Assembly: GCA_902613595.1 (NCBI GenBank)
Contig: CACMHY010000001.1
Span: forward strand, 62,001-126,000
Reading direction: 5' to 3'
Length of the DNA: 64,000 nucleotides
Origin: an uncultured Bacteroidota bacterium
Lineage (GTDB): Bacteria; Bacteroidota; Bacteroidia; Flavobacteriales; Flavobacteriaceae
Of this stretch, positions 29,615-38,015 are shown one piece after another. Numbering within the stretch: the stretch's first letter is position 1; each line of letters starts with the position of its first letter. The notes beneath the pieces are model-generated. The model was not told where the DNA came from and did not search any database. It saw nothing but the letters and a program-made list of their open reading frames with translations. The translations under genes were made by a program, and so were the position numbers.

Positions 29615-30919
29615 TTGAAATATTTCAGCCTTAATAATAATTCAAAAGATGTAGGCTTTATCGAAGCCATAGAAAGAGGTCTTGCACCAGACCGTGGTTT
29701 ATATTTTCCAAAAGAGATTCCTCAACTTAGTAATCATTTTTTTAAAAACATCAAAAGATATACAGATTCTGAAATTGCTTTCCGAGTAATCCATCCTTTT
29801 ATAGGGAACGACATCCCAAAAAATATATTAAAAGAAATTATCAAAAAAACTTTGAAATTCAATTTTCCAATAGTAAACGTTTCGAAGAATATTGCAAGCC
29901 TTGAACTATTTCATGGACCAACTTTAGCTTTTAAAGACGTTGGGGCAAGATTTATGGCAAATTGCCTTTCATATTCTAATAAAATTAAAAATAAAAAAAT
30001 TACCATTCTAGTCGCTACATCTGGAGATACTGGAGGTGCAGTTGCAAACGGATTTTTTAAATTAAAAAACATAGATGTAGTAATTCTTTTTCCTAAAAAA
30101 AAAGTAAGTGTAATTCAAGAATATCAATTAACTACCTTAGGGAAAAATATCACTGCATTAGAGGTTGAAGGTAGCTTTGATGACTGCCAAAACTTCGTTA
30201 AAAATGCTTTTATTGACCCTGATTTGCAACAAAAAATTAATTTAACTTCAGCAAATTCTATAAATGTAGGAAGGTGGTTGGCTCAGATGTTTTACTATTT
30301 TAGTGCATATAGGGATCTTCCTAAAACAGATAAAAAGGTCGTTATTTCTGTGCCAAGTGGAAATTTTGGAAATATTTGTGCAGGCCTTGTTTCAAAAAAA
30401 ATGGGACTTCCAATTAACCATTTTATTGCAAGCACTAACTCAAATGATACGATACCAAGGTATCTTAATTCAGGAGAATACAAACCCAAAAAATCAAAAC
30501 AAACAATATCTAATGCTATGGATGTTTCAGATCCAAGTAATTTTATAAGGATTCAGAAATTATTTAACAATGATCTCTTTGGATTAAAAAAATCAGTTAG
30601 TGCTTACAGCTACTCTGATAAACAGACTGAAAAAGCAATAAGAGAAATTTATAAACTGAAAAATTATATTATTGATCCACACGGTGCTATAGGTTATCTC
30701 GGCTTAAATGATTTCATAAATTCAAAAACAGACCCCGAAAATTTTCAAGGTTTATTTTTGGAAACGGCGCACCCAATTAAATTTTCGAAAACAATTGAAA
30801 ACATCATTAATCAAAAAATTCAAATTCCAAAAGAAATAAAAAATATCCTCAAAAAGAAAAAAATGAGTATACCAATAAAAGATTATAATCAATTAAAATC
30901 ATTCTTAATCGCGAAATAA
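29615..30919 (+). CDS. thrC: Threonine synthase
   Basis: 434 residues of the PLP-dependent fold type II family. The PLP lysine motif is HGPTLAFKDVGARFM (Lys near residue 109), and the phosphate-binding loop is ATSGDTGGA. It completes threonine synthesis from homoserine phosphate. The start is TTG at 29615 (TTG AAA TAT TTC), because the flavobacterial ThrC N-terminus (KYFSLNN...GLAPDRGLYFP) begins exactly there and no ATG is near. Confidence 0.95.
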   Translation: MKYFSLNNNSKDVGFIEAIERGLAPDRGLYFPKEIPQLSNHFFKNIKRYTDSEIAFRVIHPFIGNDIPKNILKEIIKKTLKFNFPIVNVSKNIASLELFHGPTLAFKDVGARFMANCLSYSNKIKNKKITILVATSGDTGGAVANGFFKLKNIDVVILFPKKKVSVIQEYQLTTLGKNITALEVEGSFDDCQNFVKNAFIDPDLQQKINLTSANSINVGRWLAQMFYYFSAYRDLPKTDKKVVISVPSGNFGNICAGLVSKKMGLPINHFIASTNSNDTIPRYLNSGEYKPKKSKQTISNAMDVSDPSNFIRIQKLFNNDLFGLKKSVSAYSYSDKQTEKAIREIYKLKNYIIDPHGAIGYLGLNDFINSKTDPENFQGLFLETAHPIKFSKTIENIINQKIQIPKEIKNILKKKKMSIPIKDYNQLKSFLIAK

Positions 30920-30937
30920 TATTTAATATTTATCAAT

Positions 30938-32017
30938 TTGAAAAAAACTCCTCTATATCATCTGCATAAATCTTTAAATGCCAAAATGGCTCCTTTTGGA
31001 GGTTATCTTATGCCTATACAATACGACAGCTTGATAAAAGAACATCTTTCGGTTCGAAACAATTTAGGAGTATTTGATGTTTCACATATGGGGGAATTCA
31101 AAATCAGCGGAGAAAACGCTATTGAATTTTTACAATACGTATGTAGCAATGATATTTCAAAAATTCCTATTGGAAAAGCTCAATACAACTATTTTCCAAG
31201 TGAATCAGGAGGAATTATTGATGATTTGATTGTTTATAAGTTGGATGATAAAGAATATCTGTTGGTTGTAAATGCTTCAAATATTGAAAAAGATTGGAAT
31301 CATCTTGAAAAAAATAATAAAGCATTTGGTGCCAAATTAAAAAATATTTCAGACCAAACTGCACTACTCTCTGTTCAAGGTCCTAGGGCTTTAGAGGCTA
31401 TGCAATCTTTGACAGACTTTAAATTAATTTCTCTCCCACACTATGGGCTAGCTATTACTAATTTTGCTGGTTTTCAAAACATATTAATCGCAACTACTGG
31501 GTATACTGGTGCCGGAGGTATAGAAATTTTTTTTCAATCAAATAAAGCAGAAAAAATCTGGTATTCAATACTTGAAGCAGGCTCAGCATTCGGAATAAAA
31601 CCAGTTGGGCTGGGTGCACGCGATTCTCTTAGAACTGAAATGGGATATTGTTTATATGGTAATGAAATTGACGAGACTACATCACCCATTTCAGCGGGTT
31701 TAGGCTGGATAAGTGAGCCAGAAAAAAGATGTATAAATTTTAAAAACATTAGAAGGCAGAAATCAAATGGTACAGAAAGGAAATTAATTGGTTTTGTTAT
31801 AGAAGGAAGGGCTATACCAAGAAATGGTTATATTTTAGTTGATAAGTACCAAAATCAAATAGGTAAAGTTACTTCTGGTACTCTGTCACCGTATCTCGAA
31901 AAAGCAATTGGTTTGGGCTATGTTAAAAGTGATTTTTCTTCTCCATTAACTGAGATTGGAGTGGTTATTAGAGGTAAGGTTTGGACTGCTAAAATAGTTA
32001 AAACCCCATTTATTTAA
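30938..32017 (+). CDS. gcvT: Glycine cleavage system T protein (aminomethyltransferase)
   Basis: 359 residues. Family motifs include MAPFGGYLMPIQY, GVFDVSHMGEF, GYTGAGGIEIF and the catalytic-region Asp in LGARDSLRTEMGYCLYGNEID. It transfers the aminomethyl carbon of glycine to tetrahydrofolate, releasing ammonia. Other gcv genes are not in the window, which is normal for this group. The start appears to be TTG at 30938, 18 bases after thrC, so it may be co-transcribed with the thr genes. Confidence 0.95.
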   Translation: MKKTPLYHLHKSLNAKMAPFGGYLMPIQYDSLIKEHLSVRNNLGVFDVSHMGEFKISGENAIEFLQYVCSNDISKIPIGKAQYNYFPSESGGIIDDLIVYKLDDKEYLLVVNASNIEKDWNHLEKNNKAFGAKLKNISDQTALLSVQGPRALEAMQSLTDFKLISLPHYGLAITNFAGFQNILIATTGYTGAGGIEIFFQSNKAEKIWYSILEAGSAFGIKPVGLGARDSLRTEMGYCLYGNEIDETTSPISAGLGWISEPEKRCINFKNIRRQKSNGTERKLIGFVIEGRAIPRNGYILVDKYQNQIGKVTSGTLSPYLEKAIGLGYVKSDFSSPLTEIGVVIRGKVWTAKIVKTPFI

Positions 32018-32018
32018 T

Positions 32019-32837
32019 TTGAAAACATCAAGACCTATTCTAATATTAGGGGGAAGTGGTTTTATTGGTAATGCTATTTACAGTGAGCTGGCACCTTTCT
32101 ATAAAACCTTGGGAACTTATAATAATTCCAAGGCATACGAAAATAACTCTCATTTTATCCATTTTAATCATGAAAACAATGAATTGCTTCCTATTTTAAG
32201 AGAATTCAATCCAAAACTAATTATATCTTCTCTTAGGGGGGACATAAACTCTCAAGTAGAAGTTCACATTTATATTAAAGAATATATTCAAAAAAATGAT
32301 TGTAGAATAATGTTTATTTCTTCAGCCAATGTTTTTGATTCTTTCAGACATTACCCGTCTTACGAGTATGATAAGACACTTTCAAAAAGTCATTATGGAC
32401 ATTTTAAAATTAAAATTGAAAATCAACTTTTAAATCTAAGAACTGGTAAGTATGCAATACTTCGCTTACCTATGGTTTTTGGATTAAATTCTCCGAGAAC
32501 AACAAATATCGATGAAGCATTAAAAGAAAATATCCCCATAGAAGTATTCCCAAACACGATTATCAATGTAAATAGTGATATTCGCTTAAGCCAACAAGTA
32601 CACTACATTATAAACCATCAAAAAACAGGAATTTTTCATTTGGGTAGTACTGATTTGATTTCACACTATGATTTCATAAGAACATTAGTTAAAAAAAGGT
32701 ACAAAGAGCTAGGAATCTTCAAACAAGTATTCACATCAAATACAACAAGATATTTAGCTGTTCTTCCAAAAGAAAATAAATTACCACACTATATTCAGCC
32801 TTCATATGAAGACGTTTTGGATGATTTAACAGTGTAG
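32019..32837 (+). CDS. RmlD-like NAD(P)-dependent sugar nucleotide reductase/epimerase
   Basis: 272 residues of the extended short-chain dehydrogenase family. The nucleotide-binding motif is GGSGFIG at about residues 10-16, and the active-site YGHFK fits YxxxK. The overall form resembles dTDP-4-dehydrorhamnose reductase (RmlD), but no rhamnose genes are close. The start is TTG at 32019, one base after the gcvT stop, so it is translated with gcvT. Confidence 0.78.
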   Translation: MKTSRPILILGGSGFIGNAIYSELAPFYKTLGTYNNSKAYENNSHFIHFNHENNELLPILREFNPKLIISSLRGDINSQVEVHIYIKEYIQKNDCRIMFISSANVFDSFRHYPSYEYDKTLSKSHYGHFKIKIENQLLNLRTGKYAILRLPMVFGLNSPRTTNIDEALKENIPIEVFPNTIINVNSDIRLSQQVHYIINHQKTGIFHLGSTDLISHYDFIRTLVKKRYKELGIFKQVFTSNTTRYLAVLPKENKLPHYIQPSYEDVLDDLTV

Positions 32838-32883
32838 AATTGATAAAATTGATATATCAAAAAGATCCAAATTGTAGTTTCTA

Positions 32884-32891
32884 TATCTTTG
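32884..32891 (+). promoter_or_regulatory. Possible -7 element before yebC
   Basis: TATCTTTG matches TAnnTTTG and lies 16 bases before the yebC start. No good TTG is found at the expected -33 distance, so this is a weak call. Confidence 0.35.
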
Positions 32892-32907
32892 TAAAATAAA
32901 CAAATAT

Positions 32908-33642
32908 ATGGGTAGAGCTTTTGAATTTAGAAAGGCAAGAAAATTAAAGCGTTGGTCTACAATGGCTAAAACATTTACACGGCTTGGAAAAGATATTTCT
33001 ATGAGTGTCAAAGAAAATGGGGCTGACCCAGAAAGTAACTCAAGATTACGTGCACTGATACAAAATGCAAAGGCGGCTAATATGCCAAAAGATAATATTG
33101 AAAGAGCAATTAAAAAAGCAACTGAAAAAAACACTGAAAACTATAAGGAAATTATTTTTGAAGGATACGCACCTCACGGAATTGCAGTTTTAATTGAGAC
33201 AGCAACAGATAATAATAATAGGACTGTTGCGAACATTCGCTCATATTTTAATAAAGCAGGAGGAAACTTGTCTACTTCAGGCTCAGTAGAATTTATGTTT
33301 GAACATTTATGTAATTTCAGAATTAGTAAAAATGACTTAGAAATTGAAAAAATTGAATTGGAATTTATTGATTATGGAGTCGAAGAAGTATTTTTAGATG
33401 ATAATGAAATACATTTATATGCCTCATTCGATCACTTCGGTATAATTCAAAGGGAACTCGAAAATCGCAATTTAGAAATTATTTCCTCTGGCTTTGAGAG
33501 AATTCCTCAGTTAGTAAAATCCTTAAATTTTGAACAACAGATCGAAGTTCTTGATTTAATAGAAAAAATTGAGGATGATATGGATGTACAAAATGTATAT
33601 CATTCTTTAGATATAAAAAAAACTAAAAGCTTTTTGCCTTAG
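32908..33642 (+). CDS. yebC: YebC/PmpR family protein (TACO1-like)
   Basis: 244 residues starting MGRAFEFRKARKLKRW, close to the conserved MGRAFEFRKxRKxKRW of Bacteroidota YebC. The MPKDNIERAIKKA motif and the long TACO1-like C-terminal half are intact. Family members were described as transcriptional regulators and, more recently, as factors easing translation at difficult peptide motifs. Its 3' end overlaps the convergent acyltransferase gene by 20 bases. Confidence 0.95.
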   Translation: MGRAFEFRKARKLKRWSTMAKTFTRLGKDISMSVKENGADPESNSRLRALIQNAKAANMPKDNIERAIKKATEKNTENYKEIIFEGYAPHGIAVLIETATDNNNRTVANIRSYFNKAGGNLSTSGSVEFMFEHLCNFRISKNDLEIEKIELEFIDYGVEEVFLDDNEIHLYASFDHFGIIQRELENRNLEIISSGFERIPQLVKSLNFEQQIEVLDLIEKIEDDMDVQNVYHSLDIKKTKSFLP

Positions 33643-34165
33643 AAAAGCCATTGAACCCCCTAAACAAGGTTTCTAATTTTTTTAAATCCATAAATTTATT
33701 ATTAGTACTATAAAAACTTGGGTATACAATTATTTTTTTGTTGGTATAATCAAAAGTAACTGGTACAATTGGTATTTTTAATTCTTGCGCTATATGATAA
33801 TAACCAGTTTTGAGTTGTTTGACTTTTTTACGAGTACCTTCGGGTGCAAGAGCAATCCTAAACTTTTTATTTTCTTTAAATAATTTAATTATAGATTGTA
33901 CCGAACCTCCTGATCCTGATCTATCTATTGGAATTCCACCTAAAAGCCTAAAAAACCATCCAAAATATGGGGTGAATAATTCTTTTTTTCCAACAAAATT
34001 TATTTTTTCACCTAAAATACTCCGAACCATTAAGCCAACAAAAAAATCTACCCAACTTGTGTGTGGTACAACTGCAACAACGTATTTTAATAATTTTGGA
34101 AATTTACCTTCAATTTTCCAACCTAACAACTTCAGAAAAAAAAAATTTGAAAACAAACGAAACAT
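33623..34165 (-). CDS. 1-acyl-sn-glycerol-3-phosphate acyltransferase family protein (PlsC-like)
   Basis: 180 residues, short for the family but typical of the soluble flavobacterial form. The catalytic motif HTSWVD fits HxxxxD (about residues 36-41), and ALAPEGTRKK is the second acyltransferase motif. GGIPIDRSGSGG supplies the third. It likely acylates a lysophospholipid or related acceptor; the exact acceptor is unknown. It lies four bases downstream of the RecD-like helicase gene. Confidence 0.88.
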   Translation of the reverse strand: MFRLFSNFFFLKLLGWKIEGKFPKLLKYVVAVVPHTSWVDFFVGLMVRSILGEKINFVGKKELFTPYFGWFFRLLGGIPIDRSGSGGSVQSIIKLFKENKKFRIALAPEGTRKKVKQLKTGYYHIAQELKIPIVPVTFDYTNKKIIVYPSFYSTNNKFMDLKKLETLFRGFNGFSKAKSF

Positions 34166-34169
34166 ATTC

Positions 34170-35600
34170 TTAGCTTTTAAAATTAAAATCTTCGGATGTA
34201 AAACCTATCAAATATAATTTTTTTGTTGAACGTGTAACAGCTGTATATAGCCATCTTAAATATTCTTTATTTGATCCATTAGGTAAATATGGCTTTTCTA
34301 CAAAAACATTTTCCCACTGACCCCCTTGAGATTTATGACATGTAATTGAATATGAATATTTTACCTGTAAAGCATTAAAAAATTTATTCTTTTTAACTTT
34401 TATAAGTCGCTTAAACTTTGAAACTTCGTCAATGTAGTCTTCCATTATATTTTTATAAAGGCGGTTTGAATCTTCGTGTGATAATGAAGCTGTCTCGATT
34501 TGAATTGTGTCTAGTAATAAAACAGTATCAAATGATGGTTCTTCAGGATAATCCACTAAAAAAACCTGAGCTACAGCAAAAGAAAAGCCATAAATCTCTT
34601 TTTTAGATTTTATTTTTATTATTTGTATAATATCTCCATTAGCAATAAAACTCGGTTTAGATGCGGGTGATAGCCAAAAATAATTGTTTTTTATGACCAT
34701 AAGTCGATCTCCTGATGATATGTCATTTTGAAGATTCAATATACTTTTCCTTATTTGCTCATTAAATAGATTAGCCCTTCTATTTGATCTTACTATAAAT
34801 ACCGTTTGATCTATTCCAGATATGTCATATGCTGACTCAACAGCTTCAAAGATATTACTTCTTTCGCTCAAATTTTCAATATCAGCAAATCCACTTAGAT
34901 TAAATGTAAACTGATTATATTTTTTTTTGTTAAGTTGATTCCTAATTAAAGTTGCATTTTTCAAAATACCTGAGTATTGATCTTGTCTAACAACAAAATT
35001 TAACTCTACAGTAAATACTTTATTAAAATAATATTCTTCCAACAGGTCTATGTCTAGTGCAGGACTTAATGTTAAATTAATTGGTGGAAGCTGTGCTGGG
35101 TCACCAACAAATATAAGCTTACAATTATATCCATTTCTAATATAATTAACCAAATCATTTAGAAGTGAATTATTTTTGGAAAACTTAGTTTGAGAATCTT
35201 CACTTCCAATCATAGAAGCTTCATCAACTATGAAAATCGTATTTTTGTGTGTATTTTTTTTTAAATCAAAAACAACACTCCCTGTCTCTTCGGATTTAGT
35301 ATTATATATCTGCTTATGAATGGTATATGCAGGGTAATTTGAGTACGCAGACATCACTTTAGCGGCCCTTCCTGTTGGGGCCATCATTACAGCTTTATAG
35401 TTGATTGTATTTAACTCATTAACTAAAGATCCCAACAATGTCGTTTTCCCAGAACCTGCGTAACCTTTTAATACAAAAACTGAATTCAAGTCTTTAGAAA
35501 GAATAAATTTTGATATCTCTTCAAACCACTGAAGCTGGGATTGAGTTGGTTTAAAATTTAGCTTTTTTTCAAGCTTTAAGGCAAAATTTTTAGAATGCAT
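34170..35600 (-). CDS. RecD-like ATP-dependent DNA helicase (superfamily 1B)
   Basis: 476 residues. Walker A is GYAGSGKTTLL (about 45-55), Walker B is FIVDEASMIG, and motif III is LIFVGDPAQLPPI. The C-terminal UvrD_C_2 part has SYSITCHKSQGGQWENVF and LYTAVTRSTKKLYLIGF. It lacks RecBC partners nearby and belongs to the stand-alone RecD/Dda-like helicases common in Bacteroidota. Likely DNA repair or replication restart; the specific role is inferred. Confidence 0.9.
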   Translation of the reverse strand: MHSKNFALKLEKKLNFKPTQSQLQWFEEISKFILSKDLNSVFVLKGYAGSGKTTLLGSLVNELNTINYKAVMMAPTGRAAKVMSAYSNYPAYTIHKQIYNTKSEETGSVVFDLKKNTHKNTIFIVDEASMIGSEDSQTKFSKNNSLLNDLVNYIRNGYNCKLIFVGDPAQLPPINLTLSPALDIDLLEEYYFNKVFTVELNFVVRQDQYSGILKNATLIRNQLNKKKYNQFTFNLSGFADIENLSERSNIFEAVESAYDISGIDQTVFIVRSNRRANLFNEQIRKSILNLQNDISSGDRLMVIKNNYFWLSPASKPSFIANGDIIQIIKIKSKKEIYGFSFAVAQVFLVDYPEEPSFDTVLLLDTIQIETASLSHEDSNRLYKNIMEDYIDEVSKFKRLIKVKKNKFFNALQVKYSYSITCHKSQGGQWENVFVEKPYLPNGSNKEYLRWLYTAVTRSTKKLYLIGFTSEDFNFKS

Positions 35601-35641
35601 TAATAAAATCCGTTTGCTAAATATAATTTTTTTTAAAAACT

Positions 35642-35670
35642 TTTGTGATACAAAAAAAATTGTAGATTTG
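35642..35670 (+). promoter_or_regulatory. Probable promoter of the 35691-37670 cluster
   Basis: TTTG (35642-35645), a 17-base spacer and TAGATTTG (35663-35670) match the Bacteroidota promoter. The ATG at 35691 lies 21 bases after the -7 element. Confidence 0.65.
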
Positions 35671-35690
35671 TTTTAAAGAAATTATACTAT

Positions 35691-36341
35691 ATGAAATTAG
35701 GCATCCAAGCAGCTTTATGGATTTTATCAATTTTCTTTGCCTACAAGATATATGATTCTATCAGTGGTCCAATAAAATTTAACCAAGTAAAAAATGAAAG
35801 ATTTGCTCTTGTTATTAATAGACTCAAAGACATAAGAACAGCACAAATAGCACATAAAGATGTTAAGGGTCAATTTTCAAATAATTTTGATAGCCTTGTT
35901 AAATTTGTAGATGAAGGAATTTTTACATTAATAGAAAAACGTGATTCGTCCTACTTGGAATATGATCGTACATATAGAATTGATATGTTAAAAGAAGTAA
36001 TAGTAGTTGATACTTTAGGATTTGTTGCGGTTAAAGACTCGCTTTTTAAAAATAATAATTCCTATAAAAAAATGGCTTACCTACCTATTGATGGTTTAGA
36101 GGATAGTACATTTCATATTAAAGCTGAAATTATAAATAAAAATGGTTACATGGTTCCTGTATTTGAAGTAAAAATTTCTAAAAATATCTTACTTTATGAT
36201 CAGAATGAAGATCTAGTGAAACAGGAAAATGAAACTGTTTCAGTAGACGGCGTCAATGGTCCTGAAATTATCCTTGGGTCTTTAAGCAAAGTAAGCACAA
36301 ACGGAAATTGGCCAACAATATTTGATGCTAAGCGAGAATAG
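35691..36341 (+). CDS. Conserved hypothetical protein with one N-terminal membrane anchor
   Basis: 216 residues. A single hydrophobic segment at about 5-25 (GIQAALWILSIFFAYKIYDS) is followed by a soluble, probably periplasmic part. The stretch RLKDIRTAQIAHKDVKGQFSN looks like the helix after the anchor in pilin-like proteins, but I see no processing site. It heads a cluster with a DUF3822 gene and rsmD. I recognise it only as a Bacteroidota conserved hypothetical protein. Confidence 0.75.
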   Translation: MKLGIQAALWILSIFFAYKIYDSISGPIKFNQVKNERFALVINRLKDIRTAQIAHKDVKGQFSNNFDSLVKFVDEGIFTLIEKRDSSYLEYDRTYRIDMLKEVIVVDTLGFVAVKDSLFKNNNSYKKMAYLPIDGLEDSTFHIKAEIINKNGYMVPVFEVKISKNILLYDQNEDLVKQENETVSVDGVNGPEIILGSLSKVSTNGNWPTIFDAKRE

Positions 36342-37101
36342 TAACAAACAAAAAAAAAGCTTATCAATACATTATTTTAAAAAAGGCTTTTCATTTTGTA
36401 CAACCAACAGTGTAGATTTTTTTTCTCACCCTGGTGATATGTCTGAATTTGAATACACTTTCAGAAATTTTTTAGAAAAAAACTACCATGAAAACTTTGA
36501 ATACTTCAGCATAATTTTTTTTCAAAATCCCTCGACTCTAGTACCCTATGTTTTTTTTGACAACCAAAGGTTAGATGATTACTTAAATCTTTATTTTAAA
36601 AAACCTAAAGCAGAAATCGTGATTTTCGATAAATTAATAAATCAAGAAAGAATAAATATTTATTCGGTTCCAAAGAAAATTTATAATATAATTGATAAAC
36701 TAGATATAGATTTCAATATTTTCCATTACAATTCATTACTTATAAAAAGAGTTTTAAACTTAAGTTCAATTAAAAAATTTTCAAAACAACTATTTATCCA
36801 CCTACACTTCAATGCAATGGATATTTTTCTTGTAAAAAATAAAAGTTTATTATTTAATAATCGTTTCATCATTAAAAAACAAAACGATTTTATGTATTAT
36901 CTTTTTTTTGTTATTGAGCAGTTTAACCTTGGACCACATCAGTTTGAAATAGTATTTTTAGGTAGGATAGATGCTTTTGAGAGCTATTATGAAATAGTCA
37001 AACATTATCATTCTAATATTACTTTTACTAACGAAGAACCTTCCATAAATTTAAAGTTCTCAAAACATCACGCCCCTTACCTCTCACCTTACTTTAACTA
37101 A
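36325..37101 (+). CDS. DUF3822 family protein
   Basis: About 258 residues. The ATG at 36325 overlaps the end of the preceding gene by 17 bases; a TTG three bases before it is less likely. Features such as LSIHYFKKGFSFCT at the N-terminus and FLGRIDAFESYYEIV near the C-terminus agree with DUF3822, an ASKHA-like fold found beside rsmD in Bacteroidota. Role unknown. Its stop overlaps the rsmD start by one base. Confidence 0.8.
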   Translation: MLSENSNKQKKSLSIHYFKKGFSFCTTNSVDFFSHPGDMSEFEYTFRNFLEKNYHENFEYFSIIFFQNPSTLVPYVFFDNQRLDDYLNLYFKKPKAEIVIFDKLINQERINIYSVPKKIYNIIDKLDIDFNIFHYNSLLIKRVLNLSSIKKFSKQLFIHLHFNAMDIFLVKNKSLLFNNRFIIKKQNDFMYYLFFVIEQFNLGPHQFEIVFLGRIDAFESYYEIVKHYHSNITFTNEEPSINLKFSKHHAPYLSPYFN

Positions 37102-37670
37102 TGAGAATTATCTCAGGAAAATTTAAAGGAAGAAAAATTTACCCTCCAAAAAATCTACCTTCCAGACCTACAACTGACCGATTAAAAGAGGGTTTATTTA
37201 ATGTTTTACAAAACAGATTTGATTTTACAAACCTTATAGTCTTAGATCTTTATTCAGGTACTGGAAATATAAGTTATGAGTTTGCCTCTAGAGGATCATT
37301 AAACATTACATCTGTAGATAAGAATAGAATATGTGTTGAATTTATAAAAAAAACATCACTATTATTTAATACAAAAATTAATGTTATCCGAACTGATAGT
37401 CTTAACTTTTTAAAAAATAATAATAATGAGTTTAATTTAATCTTTGCTGATCCGCCATACAAAATACAATATGATACCTACAAAAAAATCATAGATTTAA
37501 GTATCGAAAAACTTCTAATTGATGGCATACTAATTATTGAACACAACAGAAAAATTGATCTCACAAATCAACCCAATTATTATATGAAACGAAGGTACGG
37601 TGACAGTACTATTTCTTTTTTTAATTCTAATATTAAAAAAAAGCAGGCCTATAAGCCGGATTCTGTCTAG
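37101..37670 (+). CDS. rsmD: 16S rRNA (guanine(966)-N2)-methyltransferase RsmD
   Basis: 189 residues. It starts MRIISGKFKGRKI, as in most RsmD proteins. The SAM-binding motif is VLDLYSGTGNISYEFASRG and the catalytic motif is FADPPYKIQ. It methylates G966 of 16S rRNA. Unusually, the last nine or so codons (ending AYKPDSV) and the stop at 37668-37670 fall on the complement of the RNase P RNA 3' end, so the native C-terminus overlaps a structured RNA gene. Confidence 0.93.
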   Translation: MRIISGKFKGRKIYPPKNLPSRPTTDRLKEGLFNVLQNRFDFTNLIVLDLYSGTGNISYEFASRGSLNITSVDKNRICVEFIKKTSLLFNTKINVIRTDSLNFLKNNNNEFNLIFADPPYKIQYDTYKKIIDLSIEKLLIDGILIIEHNRKIDLTNQPNYYMKRRYGDSTISFFNSNIKKKQAYKPDSV

Positions 37671-37925
37671 TCCTATCATTTATCTGGGTGTAAAATTACT
37701 TTAACACTCTTGCCGCCTACCCCTCTATATCGAACGAGCCATTCTTTCATAGATATACTTGGCGTTGCACCACACAGAGTTTACATGATTTCACTACAGC
37801 CTAACTGTACATTCTTTCTGTTGCACTTTTCCTCTTCTTTAGAAGGACGGGTGTTACCCGCTATGTTGCTCTTTGGTGTCCGGACTTTCCTCTCCTAAAA
37901 TTTTAGAAGCGATAAGATAGCCTGC
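37643..37925 (-). ncRNA. rnpB: RNase P RNA, bacterial class A
   Basis: On the minus strand the conserved GAGGAAAGTCCGGAC lies at 37892-37878, and ACAGAATCCGGCTTATAGGCC at 37666-37646. The 5' GCAGGC and 3' GCCTGC ends pair to form helix P1, and P4 strands are present. Length is about 283 bases. It is the catalytic RNA that trims tRNA 5' ends. The 3' end overlaps the convergent rsmD coding sequence by 28 bases. A short plus-strand reading frame inside it is not a gene. Confidence 0.96.
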
Positions 37926-37929
37926 TAAA

Positions 37930-37937
37930 CAAATTTA
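37930..37937 (-). promoter_or_regulatory. Probable -7 element of rnpB
   Basis: On the minus strand TAAATTTG matches TAnnTTTG and ends five bases before the RNA 5' end near 37925, the expected distance. A matching -33 TTG is not obvious. Confidence 0.6.
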
Positions 37938-38015
37938 ATCATTTGTTAATAATTATAAATAAATATAATCAAGACTGTTTAACAAAAACTTTATTAGATT
38001 TATATATTTATTTAA

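Noticed and set aside
37710-37898. Plus-strand reading frame of 62 codons
   Set aside because: It lies wholly on the complement of the RNase P RNA; such frames are a known source of false proteins.
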